A stretch of 52,673 nucleotides of DNA. It comes from Patulibacter medicamentivorans (GTDB taxonomy: Bacteria; Actinomycetota; Thermoleophilia; Solirubrobacterales; Solirubrobacteraceae). Both the position numbers and the translations under genes were made by a program. This document shows, one piece after another, positions 23,542 to 32,252 of this stretch (positions are counted from its first letter, which is position 1; the number at the start of each line of letters is the position of its first letter). Under the pieces are notes generated by a model that was not told the origin of the DNA, did no database searches, and saw only the letters and a list, made by a program, of their open reading frames with translations. The DNA is taken from positions 1 to 52,673 of the forward strand of contig NZ_AGUD01000292.1 of the NCBI RefSeq assembly GCF_000240225.1, read 5' to 3'.

Positions 23542-24860
23542 GCGGCCCGGCGCTGCGGCGCGCCACCGACGCCGCCCAGGCAGCCTGGGACCGCGACGTC
23601 GGACGCGTGACCGCGCGATGGGCACGCGAGATCGCCCAGAGCGACCGACGCGAGGACGCCTACGCGGCGCTCTCGCGGATGCTCGAGCAGCAGACCCGCA
23701 CCGCCGCGCAACGCGGTGCCGTCGCGGTCTCGCAGATCGTGCGCGCCGCTGGCGTGGACCCCGTGCCCGACGTGCCGACGGTCAGCGTCCGGCCGCCGCG
23801 GAACCTCAACCGGACGATCGCGCGCGACTGGCTGGCCGCCGACAGCGCGGCCGACCCCGCTGCGGCCCGCGAGGCGGCGCTGCGGCGGATCATCGATCTC
23901 AGCCTCTCCGACGCGTGGCGCGACGGGATGGACAGCGCGATGGACGCCGACCCCGCCGTCACCGGCTGGCGACGCGTCTCGCGCGCCGGGTGCTGCGGCG
24001 CGTGCCTCGTCCTCGCCGACACCCGTGTCCGCGCGCTCGACGAGCGGTTCCCGCGCCACCCCCACTGCCGCTGCATCAAGGAGCCCGTCGTCCGCGACGT
24101 CAACGAGCACGACGCGGGCCGCGCGACACCACAGCAGCGCTGGGACGCGATGACCACAACGGAGCAAGACGCGATGTTCGCCGGGCACGGCGGGGCCGCG
24201 AAGGCCGACGCGATCCGCAGCGGCCTCCCGCTCGCCGAACTCGTCACCTTCCGCGACCGCAACGTCAACGTGCAGCAGCCGCTCGTCGAGGAGACGACCC
24301 TCGCCGCGCTCGCCCGCCGCGTCCCGCTCGTGCGCCACGACGCGATCACCCGCTACCTCGACCAGCACCATGCCCCGACCGGCGACGACGCCGACGCGCT
24401 GCGCCGCTACTCGACCCCGGCGCTGGCGGCCCCGGTCAACGACGCGCTCCGCGACCTCGTGCCGCTCAGCGACGAGGCCGCCGGCCTGATCGCCGACCTC
24501 GACCGGGCTATGACCCCGCTGCAACGACCAGTCGGCGGCGTGTTCCGCGGGCTTGCGACGGTCGGTCGATGGCTGGTTCCGGCCGCCGAGATGCAGCCCG
24601 GCGACATCCTCGACGACCCCGGGTTCACCTCCGTGTCGCTGGCGGCCGAGATCTCCGAGGCGTTCGCCGGCGACCACGATGCGCTGCTGATCCAGCTCCA
24701 CATCCCCGCCGGAACGCCGGTCGCGTGGGTCGCACCGGTCTCCGGCGCCCCCGAGGAGCAGGAGTTGCTCCTCGCGCGCGGCGGGCGTATCGTCCTCGAC
24801 GAGGTCGATCCCACGATCTCACCGGTGTTCGCTCGAGCAACGTTCTACTTCGATGGCTGA
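23538..24860 (+). CDS. MuF-type minor head protein with C-terminal ADP-ribosyltransferase domain
   Basis: 440 residues. N-terminal half: phage head morphogenesis (MuF) pattern with a Cys cluster CCGAC (152-156) and HPHCRC (Cys177, Cys179). C-terminal domain from about 330: the three ADP-ribosyltransferase motifs in order, VFRGL (Arg337), GFTSVSL (362-368) and EEQELLLARG with the E-x-E pair Glu407/Glu409, i.e. the R-S-E class. Family knowledge: MuF fusions with toxin domains exist, and head-borne ARTs such as T4 Alt are injected to modify host proteins. Inferred: packaged effector ejected with DNA. All visible catalytic residues are intact. Confidence 0.85.
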   Translation: MSGPALRRATDAAQAAWDRDVGRVTARWAREIAQSDRREDAYAALSRMLEQQTRTAAQRGAVAVSQIVRAAGVDPVPDVPTVSVRPPRNLNRTIARDWLAADSAADPAAAREAALRRIIDLSLSDAWRDGMDSAMDADPAVTGWRRVSRAGCCGACLVLADTRVRALDERFPRHPHCRCIKEPVVRDVNEHDAGRATPQQRWDAMTTTEQDAMFAGHGGAAKADAIRSGLPLAELVTFRDRNVNVQQPLVEETTLAALARRVPLVRHDAITRYLDQHHAPTGDDADALRRYSTPALAAPVNDALRDLVPLSDEAAGLIADLDRAMTPLQRPVGGVFRGLATVGRWLVPAAEMQPGDILDDPGFTSVSLAAEISEAFAGDHDALLIQLHIPAGTPVAWVAPVSGAPEEQELLLARGGRIVLDEVDPTISPVFARATFYFDG

Positions 24861-25035
24861 CCGCCCCACCACCACCGACCCTGACGCCGCGGCCCGCAAG
24901 TGGGCCAGCGTCGAGGGTCTGCGGCTCGGCCACGACTCCGAGCATCGCCCGCGGCCGCTCAGCGCCGACGAGCAGCAGCTCGCCGACGCCACCCGCCGCC
25001 GTCTGCGCCAGCGCGCCGACCGCAACGCCGCGTAG
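24853..25035 (+). CDS. Small prophage protein of unknown function
   Basis: 60 residues, overlapping the MuF gene by 8 bp. Charged, helical (LSADEQQLADATRRRLRQRADRN). No family recognised. A GC-rich gap of 116 bp separates it from the scaffold gene. Confidence 0.5.
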   Translation: MADRPTTTDPDAAARKWASVEGLRLGHDSEHRPRPLSADEQQLADATRRRLRQRADRNAA

Positions 25036-25151
25036 GCCGCGGCCACCAGGCTTCCCGCCCCGCCGCCCCGTCGGCGGCCCCCTCGCCCAACCGCCGCACG
25101 ACCCCCACCCCGGGGCCGCTGGCGACCCTCGACCTGACCCAGGAGGTCAGC

Positions 25152-25865
25152 ATGGCCCCGACGGCCACCACGAACGCCCTCGTCCACGAGCTGGCGGCGA
25201 TCGAGCGCGCCACCTGGCCCGCCCGCATCACCGCGCTGCACCACACCGGCGTCCCCCTCAACACCGAACCGCCGGCACCGCCGACCCCGGCGCCCACCCC
25301 GGCCGCGCCGGCACCCGCTCCGCCGACGCCCGACCCGGCCGCGGCTCCTGCTCCGGCGCCGGACCCGGCGGCGCCCGGCGGCCCGGAGAGCTTCTCTCGG
25401 GAGTACGTCGAGGGGTTGCGTCGCGAGAACGCCGGCTACCGCACCGCGGCTCGCGACGCCGAGACGCGGCTCCAGGAGATCGCCGACAAGGACAAGACGG
25501 ACGCCGAGCGCGCCACGTCGCGCGCCGAGGCCGCCGAGGCCCGCGCCGGGCAGCTGCTGCGCCAGAACGTCGCCCACCGCCACGGCCTGCCCGACGAGAT
25601 CGCCGACCGACTCCAGGGCACCACCGAGGAGGAACTGATCGCCGACGCGCAGAAGCTCGCCGCCCTCGGCATCGGCCAGCCCCCGGCGGCCCCCGCGCCG
25701 CCGACGCCAGCACCGGCCGTGCCCGGTGGCCCGCAGGGGCCCGCCGGCGGCTCCGGAGCGATGACCCACGACGAGGCCCGACGCCTCGCCGAGACCAACC
25801 CCGCGGAGTTCAACCGCAAGTACGAGGCCGGGGAGATCCCCGCCTCCGCGTTGGCCGGCAAGTAG
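25152..25865 (+). CDS. Probable capsid scaffold protein
   Basis: 237 residues from ATG 25152, with AGGAGG at 25141-25146. Layout is typical of scaffolds: Pro/Ala-rich segment (about 38-78), long coiled coil (SFSREYVEGLRRENAGYRTA onward to about 140), second Pro/Gly-rich segment, and a short basic/acidic C-terminal piece for coat binding. It lies directly upstream of the major capsid gene. Confidence 0.8.
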   Translation: MAPTATTNALVHELAAIERATWPARITALHHTGVPLNTEPPAPPTPAPTPAAPAPAPPTPDPAAAPAPAPDPAAPGGPESFSREYVEGLRRENAGYRTAARDAETRLQEIADKDKTDAERATSRAEAAEARAGQLLRQNVAHRHGLPDEIADRLQGTTEEELIADAQKLAALGIGQPPAAPAPPTPAPAVPGGPQGPAGGSGAMTHDEARRLAETNPAEFNRKYEAGEIPASALAGK

Positions 25866-25951
25866 CCCGGCCACCACAGCCAGCCGATCCCGCCAGGAGC
25901 GGGCGGCCCGGCTCCCGCACCCCGACCACCAAGCAGAAAGGACCGACGGCC

Positions 25952-26839
25952 ATGTCCGTTGACGTCTTCGTGCCGGAGTTCTGGTCCGCCCGACTCCGCC
26001 GCTTCCTCGATCCCCGCCTCGTCCTCGCTCAGCCGACGGTCATGAACCGCGACTGGGAGGGCGAGATCCGCGACGCGGGCGACACCGTCCACATCAACCG
26101 CCCCGGCGCCGGCGGCACGATCCGCACCTACACGCGGAACACGCCGATGGCCCCGCCCGACCGCCCCGACGGCGAGACGCTGACGCTGGTCGTCGACCAG
26201 CAGAAGGCGTTCTACATCGCCGTCGACAACGTCGACGAGGCCCAGGCCAACATCCGGCTGATGGACGGCTTTGCGCAGCGCACCGCCCGCAACCTGGCCG
26301 TGACGCTCGACAGCTTCGCCGCGGCGAAGTTCGTCGCCGCCGCGATCCCGGCCAACCGCATCGGCACCGACGCCACGCCGGTGACGATCAAGGCCGATGG
26401 GACCGGCGACTTCACCCCGTACCAGTTCGCTGTCGAGGCGCGCAAGCGCCTCCAGAAGCAGTCCACGCCCGGCGACGACCGCTGGATGGTCATCAACGCG
26501 GACCTCGAGGCTCAGTTCCTGCTCGACCCGCAGTACATCGAGACGGCCAACCGCGAGGTCACCCGCTCCGGCCAGATCGGGTCGGTCGCCGGGTTCGACA
26601 TCTTGACGACCGAGGCGCTGCCCGCCTCCCCGGGCTCCGGCGGCGCGCCGGTCCCCAACCACAAGGTCGTCTACGGCGACGGCAACTACGCGCTGACGTG
26701 GGCCGATCAGGTCGTCAAGACCGCCGCCGAGGATCTCCAGGGCGAGTTCGGTGACGCGGTCAAGGGCCTGAACGTGTTCGGCGCGAAGGTCATCGAGCCC
26801 GAGTCCTACGGCATCGCCGACGTCGCCAACCCGGCGTAA
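25952..26839 (+). CDS. Major capsid protein (HK97-fold, actinophage type)
   Basis: 295 residues, ATG 25952 behind AGAAAGGA. Opening VFVPEFWSARLRRFLDPRLVLAQPTVMNRDWEGEI, then GDTVHINRPG and the late QVVKTAAEDLQGEFGDAVKGLNVFGAKVI are hallmarks of the P22 coat-like/phage_capsid_4 group in actinophages. No N-terminal protease delta domain is seen, consistent with the separate scaffold. Confidence 0.93.
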   Translation: MSVDVFVPEFWSARLRRFLDPRLVLAQPTVMNRDWEGEIRDAGDTVHINRPGAGGTIRTYTRNTPMAPPDRPDGETLTLVVDQQKAFYIAVDNVDEAQANIRLMDGFAQRTARNLAVTLDSFAAAKFVAAAIPANRIGTDATPVTIKADGTGDFTPYQFAVEARKRLQKQSTPGDDRWMVINADLEAQFLLDPQYIETANREVTRSGQIGSVAGFDILTTEALPASPGSGGAPVPNHKVVYGDGNYALTWADQVVKTAAEDLQGEFGDAVKGLNVFGAKVIEPESYGIADVANPA

Positions 26840-26852
26840 GGAGAGCACCGAC

Positions 26853-27311
26853 ATGTCCGACACCCTCACCTACGAGCACGACCTGGGACACACCCAGGCG
26901 ACCGAGGCCGGGTCCACGCTCGACGACGTCCTGCACCGCGATCCCGAGTGGACGCTGGTGCAGGGCGCCCGACACCGCGACCCGGGCCCCGGCCACGGCG
27001 TCATCGACCTCGAGTCCTTCGACCCCGACCTCGACGAGCTGCACCGGCTCCTGGCGGCCGCGGCCCCCGACGACGTCGATGCGTTCGAGGACAAGATCCG
27101 CGAGATCCTGGAGCTGATCGCTCTCGCGCGGACCACGCCGCCCGTGGCCGGCCCGTCCGACGACGAGCTGCTCGCCGACACCGACGGCCTCAAGCGCAGC
27201 GAGCTGGACCAGATCGCCGCCGAAGAAGGCGTGGAGGAGCCCGAGAAGCTCCCGAACATCGACGCCGTCCGCGACGCGATCCTCACGATCCGCCGCGACG
27301 CCGCCGCCTGA
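26853..27311 (+). CDS. Head-region protein with SAP/Rho-N-like C-terminus
   Basis: 152 residues, AAGGAGA precedes the ATG. The C-terminal 40 residues (LKRSELDQIAAEEGVEEPEKL, then NIDAVRDAILTIRR) fit a SAP/Rho-N/LEM-like helix-extended-helix. The N-terminal part is acidic with no family. Similar proteins lie after capsid genes in many phages as accessory head or connector proteins. Confidence 0.65.
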   Translation: MSDTLTYEHDLGHTQATEAGSTLDDVLHRDPEWTLVQGARHRDPGPGHGVIDLESFDPDLDELHRLLAAAAPDDVDAFEDKIREILELIALARTTPPVAGPSDDELLADTDGLKRSELDQIAAEEGVEEPEKLPNIDAVRDAILTIRRDAAA

Positions 27312-27323
27312 CCAACGGCGCCG

Positions 27324-27383
27324 GCCCCTGACCGGGGCTCACCGCCAACACCGGCCGAGGCGCTGCCCCCGCAGCGCCTCGGC
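27324..27383 (+). terminator. Tandem hairpins after the capsid genes
   Basis: GCCCC-TGACC-GGGGC (27324-27338) followed by a 13-bp perfect stem GCCGAGGCGCTGC-CCCC-GCAGCGCCTCGGC (27354-27383). It lies between the capsid group and the connector genes. No T-tract, so it may act as a partial terminator or RNA-processing/stability element that keeps capsid mRNA high. Confidence 0.55.
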
Positions 27384-27395
27384 CCCCGCTTCCCC

Positions 27396-27836
27396 ATGGC
27401 CATCACCCCTGCCGCGATCACACCGGAGCTGAACGCTGTCGGCGGCCGCATCCGTAACCGCACGCTCGACTCCCTCGGACGCGAGCTGGGCACGTTCACA
27501 GGCGACACCCGACCGACCGACGCCGAAGCGCGCACGTGCATCGACACGGCCGCGCGATACGTCGCCCGCGAACTGGGCAAGCCCGGCACGACGTGGGACG
27601 GCGACCTCCTGGAGGACGCCAAGGACGCCGTCGCCTCGCGCGCGGCACTCCTGATCGAGACGAGCTACTACGCCGACGGCAGCCGCCCCGACAACGACAT
27701 CGCCGACCAGCTCGGCCGGATCGCCCGCGAGGAACTCGACTCGCTGAAGACGACCGCCCGCGACAACCAGATCGGCGGCGAGCGGATCCGCAGCATCCGA
27801 ATCGTCTCCGCCAACCGCCGCACCTCCGGAGCGTGA
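27396..27836 (+). CDS. Head-tail connector protein (gp6/gp15-like, probable)
   Basis: 146 residues. Helical pattern with SLGRELGTFTGDTRPTDAEARTCIDTAARYVARELG and the SRAALLIETSYYADG stretch, typical of adaptor proteins that dock on the portal. Position after the capsid supports this. The ATG has no clear ribosome site, and the 13-bp hairpin lies 12 bp upstream. Confidence 0.75.
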   Translation: MAITPAAITPELNAVGGRIRNRTLDSLGRELGTFTGDTRPTDAEARTCIDTAARYVARELGKPGTTWDGDLLEDAKDAVASRAALLIETSYYADGSRPDNDIADQLGRIAREELDSLKTTARDNQIGGERIRSIRIVSANRRTSGA

Positions 27837-27838
27837 CC

Positions 27839-28225
27839 ATGCCCCGCCAGAAGGCCCAGACCACCACCAAGCAGATCACCCGCGGCCCCCGCAAGGGCCA
27901 GGTCGTCGAGATCTACGTCAAGTCGGGCACCGAGGTTCGGCGCAAGACGGGCGTCCGCGGTGAGGACCACACCCGCGTCTACAGCGGGTCCGGCACCAAC
28001 CGCCAGCGCGGCAACCCGCGCGCCGGCCGCAAGTTCACGACGACGACCAACGCCAAGGGCCAGGTCGCTCACGTCTACGCCGACGGCACCGAGGTCGTCG
28101 TCCGCGGCGCGAACAAGCGGCGCGCCGTCGGCGCCGGGCGCAAGATCCGCGCCGCTGCCGCGGCGAACAAGGGCAAGGCGAAGACCCGCGTCGGCACGAA
28201 GCCGAAGGCCAAGCGCTCCAAGTGA
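27839..28225 (+). CDS. Small very basic protein with internal duplication
   Basis: 128 residues, strongly Lys/Arg-rich, ending in KTRVGTKPKAKRSK. Two related segments: KGQVVEIYVKSGTEVRRK (about 20-37) and KGQVAHVYADGTEVVVR (about 71-87). Located among head-tail joining genes. It may bind DNA in the head or act as a head-closure component; no family recognised. Confidence 0.65.
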   Translation: MPRQKAQTTTKQITRGPRKGQVVEIYVKSGTEVRRKTGVRGEDHTRVYSGSGTNRQRGNPRAGRKFTTTTNAKGQVAHVYADGTEVVVRGANKRRAVGAGRKIRAAAAANKGKAKTRVGTKPKAKRSK

Positions 28226-28788
28226 GCGTCGAGCTGGACATCGACGAGGACGGCCTGGCCGAGCTCGCCCATGCCGTCGAGGTGCTGTCGCAGCGCGCGA
28301 GCGACCTCGCCCCGATGGGCTGGCGGCTGCGCCGGCGCTGGGTCGAGGCCGAGCGGCGGCTGTTCGAGGTTCGGCCGTGGCCGGCCCGCGCGGCCTCGAC
28401 GCTCGCGCGCTACCGCTACCGGGTGCGCCACAGCGCCGACGAGCAGCTGCACCACGTGGAGGGTGGCGTGATGCACTTCACCGGTCTGCTGGAGCGGTCG
28501 CTGACGACCGAGCACGCGCTGGGCACGATGGATCGCACCGGCGCGGTGTCCTCGTCGCACGTGGTCAAGAAGAAGGACGGCACCAGCGAGACGCGGACCC
28601 GCCCCGGCGGGCTGGACCTGACCGTCGGGCTGCGCGCGAACGGGCCGCTGTTCCATGGCGTCATGAACGAGGAGGGCGCCGGCAGCCGCCCGAAGCGCGA
28701 GGTCGTCGTCTTCGACGAGATCGCGCACCAGGACGCCGCCGGCGATGTCGTCGACTACCTCATCGAGAACTTCGGGAGCGACACGTGA
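28222..28788 (+). CDS. Tail completion / virion morphogenesis protein (gpG/HK97 gp10-like)
   Basis: 188 residues, GTG start overlapping the basic protein gene. The pattern LAPMGWRLRRRWVEAERRLFEV ... HFTGLLERSLTTEH ... LRANGPLFHGVMNEEGAGSRPKREVVVFDE is characteristic of phage virion morphogenesis proteins that sit at the head-tail joint. Confidence 0.78.
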   Translation: MSVELDIDEDGLAELAHAVEVLSQRASDLAPMGWRLRRRWVEAERRLFEVRPWPARAASTLARYRYRVRHSADEQLHHVEGGVMHFTGLLERSLTTEHALGTMDRTGAVSSSHVVKKKDGTSETRTRPGGLDLTVGLRANGPLFHGVMNEEGAGSRPKREVVVFDEIAHQDAAGDVVDYLIENFGSDT

Positions 28789-29423
28789 CCCCCGATCGCT
28801 ACGGACCGTTGCCGTCGCTGCTCGACGTGCCGATGGCCGTCGCGGCCGAGCTGGACGCCTGGATGCCGGAGTATCTGCGAGCGCTGGAGCGCCAGCGCGG
28901 CCTCGAGCTGGGCGCGGTCCCGACGCCGAGCGCGGCGATCGTCCGTCACGCCGGGATCTGGCGTCGCGGCGAGAAGCTGCCCGTCAGCGTCGTGTGGCCC
29001 AGCGGTGTCGTGGACTACGAGATCGACCCCGACAGCGGCAACCAGACGGGCACGCTGCAGCTCGGCGTGCTGGTCTGCGCCGGCGGCAGCAACGAGGAGC
29101 TGACGGCCCGCAACCTGCACCTCTACGTCGCCGCGGCACGGTCGATCCTGCTGCACCGCGGCGGCCTCGGCGGCCTGACCACGGGCCTGCGGGAGATCGA
29201 CACGGACCTGACGACGATCGACCCCGAGGACCGCGGCCGCACCCGCGCCGGCGCGACGATCGCCTACGAGGCACCCGACGTCTTCCTCGGCCAGGTCGGC
29301 GCCGGCCCGCCACTGGACGCCGACCCGCGCGAGGACCCACGGCCGCCGTGGCCACCGGTCGAGCTGTTCGAGACCGATCACACGAGCGTCGAACAGTCGG
29401 CGCACCCCTCCGACCCCGACTGA
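28785..29423 (+). CDS. Probable tail terminator-like protein
   Basis: 212 residues, GTG start overlapping the previous stop. Mixed alpha/beta (VSVVWPSGVVDYEI ... TGTLQLGVLVCAGGSNEELTARNLHLYVAAARSILL) with a Pro/Asp-rich acidic tail. The position between the gpG-like gene and the sheath is that of the tail terminator in contractile phages. Assignment rests mainly on order. Confidence 0.55.
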   Translation: MTPDRYGPLPSLLDVPMAVAAELDAWMPEYLRALERQRGLELGAVPTPSAAIVRHAGIWRRGEKLPVSVVWPSGVVDYEIDPDSGNQTGTLQLGVLVCAGGSNEELTARNLHLYVAAARSILLHRGGLGGLTTGLREIDTDLTTIDPEDRGRTRAGATIAYEAPDVFLGQVGAGPPLDADPREDPRPPWPPVELFETDHTSVEQSAHPSDPD

Positions 29424-29431
29424 GGTCCCCC

Positions 29432-29728
29432 ATGCACACCACGTACTTCGTGGCGTCGGGTGTCCCGATCACGCCCGCCGGGCGCCCCTGCGCGCCCGGC
29501 GAGACCGTGACCGGCCTGCACCCCGAGATCGCCGCCCCGTTCGTCGCCCGCGGCGACCTCGTCGCCTACCCCGACCCGACGCCCGACCCGGCGCCTGATC
29601 CGCCGGCACCCGCCGACGAGGACCCCGCCGAGCGCCTGGAGCGCCCAGCCGCCGAGCAGGAGGGCCAGGAGCCCGCCGCGACCCCGCCGCCCCGCAAGCG
29701 GCCCGCCCGCACCACCAAGAAGGACTGA
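29432..29728 (+). CDS. Small protein before the tail sheath
   Basis: 98 residues. N-terminal 45 residues are ordered (TYFVASGVPITPAGRPCAPGETVTGL); the rest is Pro/Asp/Glu-rich then basic (KRPARTTKKD). Small genes of this form commonly precede sheath genes. Function unknown. Confidence 0.6.
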   Translation: MHTTYFVASGVPITPAGRPCAPGETVTGLHPEIAAPFVARGDLVAYPDPTPDPAPDPPAPADEDPAERLERPAAEQEGQEPAATPPPRKRPARTTKKD

Positions 29729-29730
29729 CC

Positions 29731-31161
29731 ATGCCCCTTGTTCCGGCACCGCCCGGGGCCGCTGTCGCGTTCGAGGACAGCGCCCCGGCCCGCTTCTCCC
29801 CGCCCCACACCTCCAACCGCTTCATCGTCGGCACGTTCGACCGCGGCGACGTCGGCCAGGTCAGCGACCTGTCGGCCGCCCGCAAGATGTTCGGCGGCCA
29901 CGTCAACTACAGCAGCGCCCCGGACGCCGTCGCCGTGCTGCTCGCGCTCGGCGTGCGCACCGTCTCGATCGCCCGCGTCGTCGGGCCCGCCGCGACCGCC
30001 GCGACCGTCACGCTCGACGCCAAGATCAAGATCACCGCCAAGAGCGCCGGCGAGTGGGCCAACGGCGCCACTGGCGGTCTCGACGCCGCGATCGTCGACG
30101 TCGCCGGCAGCCGTCGGATCGTGATCCGCGAGAACGACCTGCCGGTCGCGACCTCGCCGGCGTCGCCGGACCAGGCCGGCCTGATCGCCTGGAGCGACGC
30201 CAACGACGTCGTGACGGTCGAGACCGTCGCGCCCGGCCTGCCGGCCGTGACCGCCGCGGCGAACCTCGCCGGCGGCACCGACGACCGCGCCAACATCGGA
30301 CCGGCCGACTACGGCGTCGCGCTCGCGAAGCTCGACCGCCGCTGGGGGCCGGGCCACATCCTCGCGCCGGGCGTCAGCGACCCCGACGTCCACGGGCTGC
30401 TGCTCGAGCACGGCGAGATCAATAACCGCAACCCGCACCTCGACCTCACCCCGACGGTGACCGAGGGCGACGCCCTCGCGCACGCCCTCGCGGTGCAGGC
30501 CGACCACCCCGCGACCATCAAGCGCGCCGGGCTCTGGGCGTCCTGGTCCTACGTCACCCCCGTCGCGGGCGAGCCCGAGCGGCTGCTGCCGCGCTCGGCG
30601 GTGCAGTCCGGGATCGCGTCGCGGGTCGAGCAGGTCAACGGGATCGGCGCCGCGCCGTTCGGCCACGAGCTGGGCACCAGCGCGATCGAGAGTCGGCTGT
30701 TCCGCGAGTGGTCGACGGGCTACAACCCGCCCGGCGAGGCGCAGCGGCTCTACGCCGGCCAGGTCAACGTCGCGCTCGACGACGGCGTCACGATCGCCGC
30801 CGAGGGCTACCGGACGCTGGACCCCGACCCGGTCTACGAGGACCTGCACGTCGCCGACACCCGGATGCGGCTGGCGTGGCAGGCCGAGACGCGCGCCCGG
30901 ACGTTCATCGGCAAGCCGGTCACCCGGCAGACGCTCGGCTCGCTCCACGGCTCGCTGATCGGGCTCTGCGAGGAGTTCCGCGCGGCCGGGGCGTTCAACG
31001 ACATCGGCGACGTCGGCTACCGCGTGATCGTCGACGAGCTGAACACCACCACCACGATGGCCGCCCGCGAGCTGCACGGCCGCATCCGCTTCCGGCCGAC
31101 CGGCAGCACGCACTGGATCGACGTCCTCGTCGGCTCGATCCGCCCGACCGAGACCGTCTGA
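29731..31161 (+). CDS. Tail sheath protein
   Basis: 476 residues; its presence makes this a contractile-tailed phage. Recognised by the C-terminal conserved region: GYRTLDPDPVYEDLHVADTRM ... RTFIGKPVTRQTLGSLHGSL ... CEEFRAAGAFNDIGDVGYRVIVDELNTTTTMA. The sheath polymer contracts to drive the tube through the envelope. Start ATG 29731, two bases after the previous stop. Confidence 0.93.
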   Translation: MPLVPAPPGAAVAFEDSAPARFSPPHTSNRFIVGTFDRGDVGQVSDLSAARKMFGGHVNYSSAPDAVAVLLALGVRTVSIARVVGPAATAATVTLDAKIKITAKSAGEWANGATGGLDAAIVDVAGSRRIVIRENDLPVATSPASPDQAGLIAWSDANDVVTVETVAPGLPAVTAAANLAGGTDDRANIGPADYGVALAKLDRRWGPGHILAPGVSDPDVHGLLLEHGEINNRNPHLDLTPTVTEGDALAHALAVQADHPATIKRAGLWASWSYVTPVAGEPERLLPRSAVQSGIASRVEQVNGIGAAPFGHELGTSAIESRLFREWSTGYNPPGEAQRLYAGQVNVALDDGVTIAAEGYRTLDPDPVYEDLHVADTRMRLAWQAETRARTFIGKPVTRQTLGSLHGSLIGLCEEFRAAGAFNDIGDVGYRVIVDELNTTTTMAARELHGRIRFRPTGSTHWIDVLVGSIRPTETV

Positions 31162-31174
31162 GGAGACGAGCACC

Positions 31175-31591
31175 ATGGCCAACGGCAACCTGAGCGAGAA
31201 CAACGTCGCGCACGAACTCGTCGTAGAGGGGAAGAGCTTCGGGTTCTTCGACTGCGACGAGCTGGAGTGGGGCGTCGACGCGTCCTCGGTCGATGACCCC
31301 GAGTACGGCAACGTCCCGACCGGCGGCATCCCGACCGGCGGCGACGTCGAGATGAACCGCCCGTGGTTCTCGGCGCGCGACACCCCGGCGTACCACGAGC
31401 TGGTGCCGCAGCGCGGCATCGCCAAGGTGGTGATCAACGTCCACGAGGTCGACGGTGCCCGCCAGCCCGTCTCCAGCACCCCGCTCGACGTCCTGACGGG
31501 CATCCTCGGCGCGGTCACCAAGCCCGCCGGCGGGCGCGGCAGCAGCGAGACCGCCCGCTTCAAGGTGGGGGTCCAGGTGGCGGCCCGATGA
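31175..31591 (+). CDS. Tail tube protein (probable)
   Basis: 138 residues directly after the sheath, which is the invariant position of the tube protein in myoviruses. Beta-rich with conserved-looking VPTGGIPTGGDVEMNRPWFS. GAGGAGACGAG precedes the ATG. Confidence 0.82.
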   Translation: MANGNLSENNVAHELVVEGKSFGFFDCDELEWGVDASSVDDPEYGNVPTGGIPTGGDVEMNRPWFSARDTPAYHELVPQRGIAKVVINVHEVDGARQPVSSTPLDVLTGILGAVTKPAGGRGSSETARFKVGVQVAAR

Positions 31592-32247
31592 GCGAGCACG
31601 TCAAGGTCGTCCTCGACGGCGAGACGATCGACCTCCCGCCGGCCGCCACCACCGAGCCGTCCGCGGACGCGGACGCGGACCGGCCGGCGGCCGGGTCGCT
31701 GCTCGGCAGCCTGGTCCAGACGGCAGAGCAGGTCGCCGACGCCGACGAGAAGGTCCTGCGGATCGGCAAGCAGGACCTCCACGCCCGCTACCGCGTCCTG
31801 CGCGACCACGAGCGCCAGAGCCTGGAGCAGACCGCCAAGCAGCAGATCAAGCTCCGCGAGAAGATCACCGGCGAGCAGCTGCGCGACCTCGAGCGCGAGA
31901 CCGAGGTCCACGCGCTGCTGATCGCGACCGCCTGCATCGACGTCGGCGTCCTCGACGCGAACGGCAACTACCAGCCGCTGCACGAAGCGCTCGCCGTCGC
32001 CGACGACGAGCTGGACCGCAACATCGCCCCCGACGGGCCGCTGCGGTTCAACGCCGAACTCGCGGCCCTGATCCTGCCCGGGTTCACCGGCGAGAGCGGC
32101 GGCAAGCCGTCCTCGATCGAGGTCGTCAAGCGCATGCACCTCTGGTCCGGCACCTACGCCGCGGTCCGCACCACCGGCCGGCTGCTCGACATGTGGATGT
32201 CGACCGCGTCCAGCCGCGCGATCACGGAGACGCTGGAGGGGAACTAG
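31588..32247 (+). CDS. Tail assembly chaperone
   Basis: 219 residues, ATGA overlap with the tube gene. Disordered acidic N-terminus, then helices (RQSLEQTAKQQIKLREKITGEQLRDLE...). Position between tube and tape measure, plus a second overlapping-frame gene downstream, fits the G / GT chaperone pair that coats the tape measure during assembly. Confidence 0.75.
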   Translation: MSEHVKVVLDGETIDLPPAATTEPSADADADRPAAGSLLGSLVQTAEQVADADEKVLRIGKQDLHARYRVLRDHERQSLEQTAKQQIKLREKITGEQLRDLERETEVHALLIATACIDVGVLDANGNYQPLHEALAVADDELDRNIAPDGPLRFNAELAALILPGFTGESGGKPSSIEVVKRMHLWSGTYAAVRTTGRLLDMWMSTASSRAITETLEGN

Positions 32248-32252
32248 CCACG

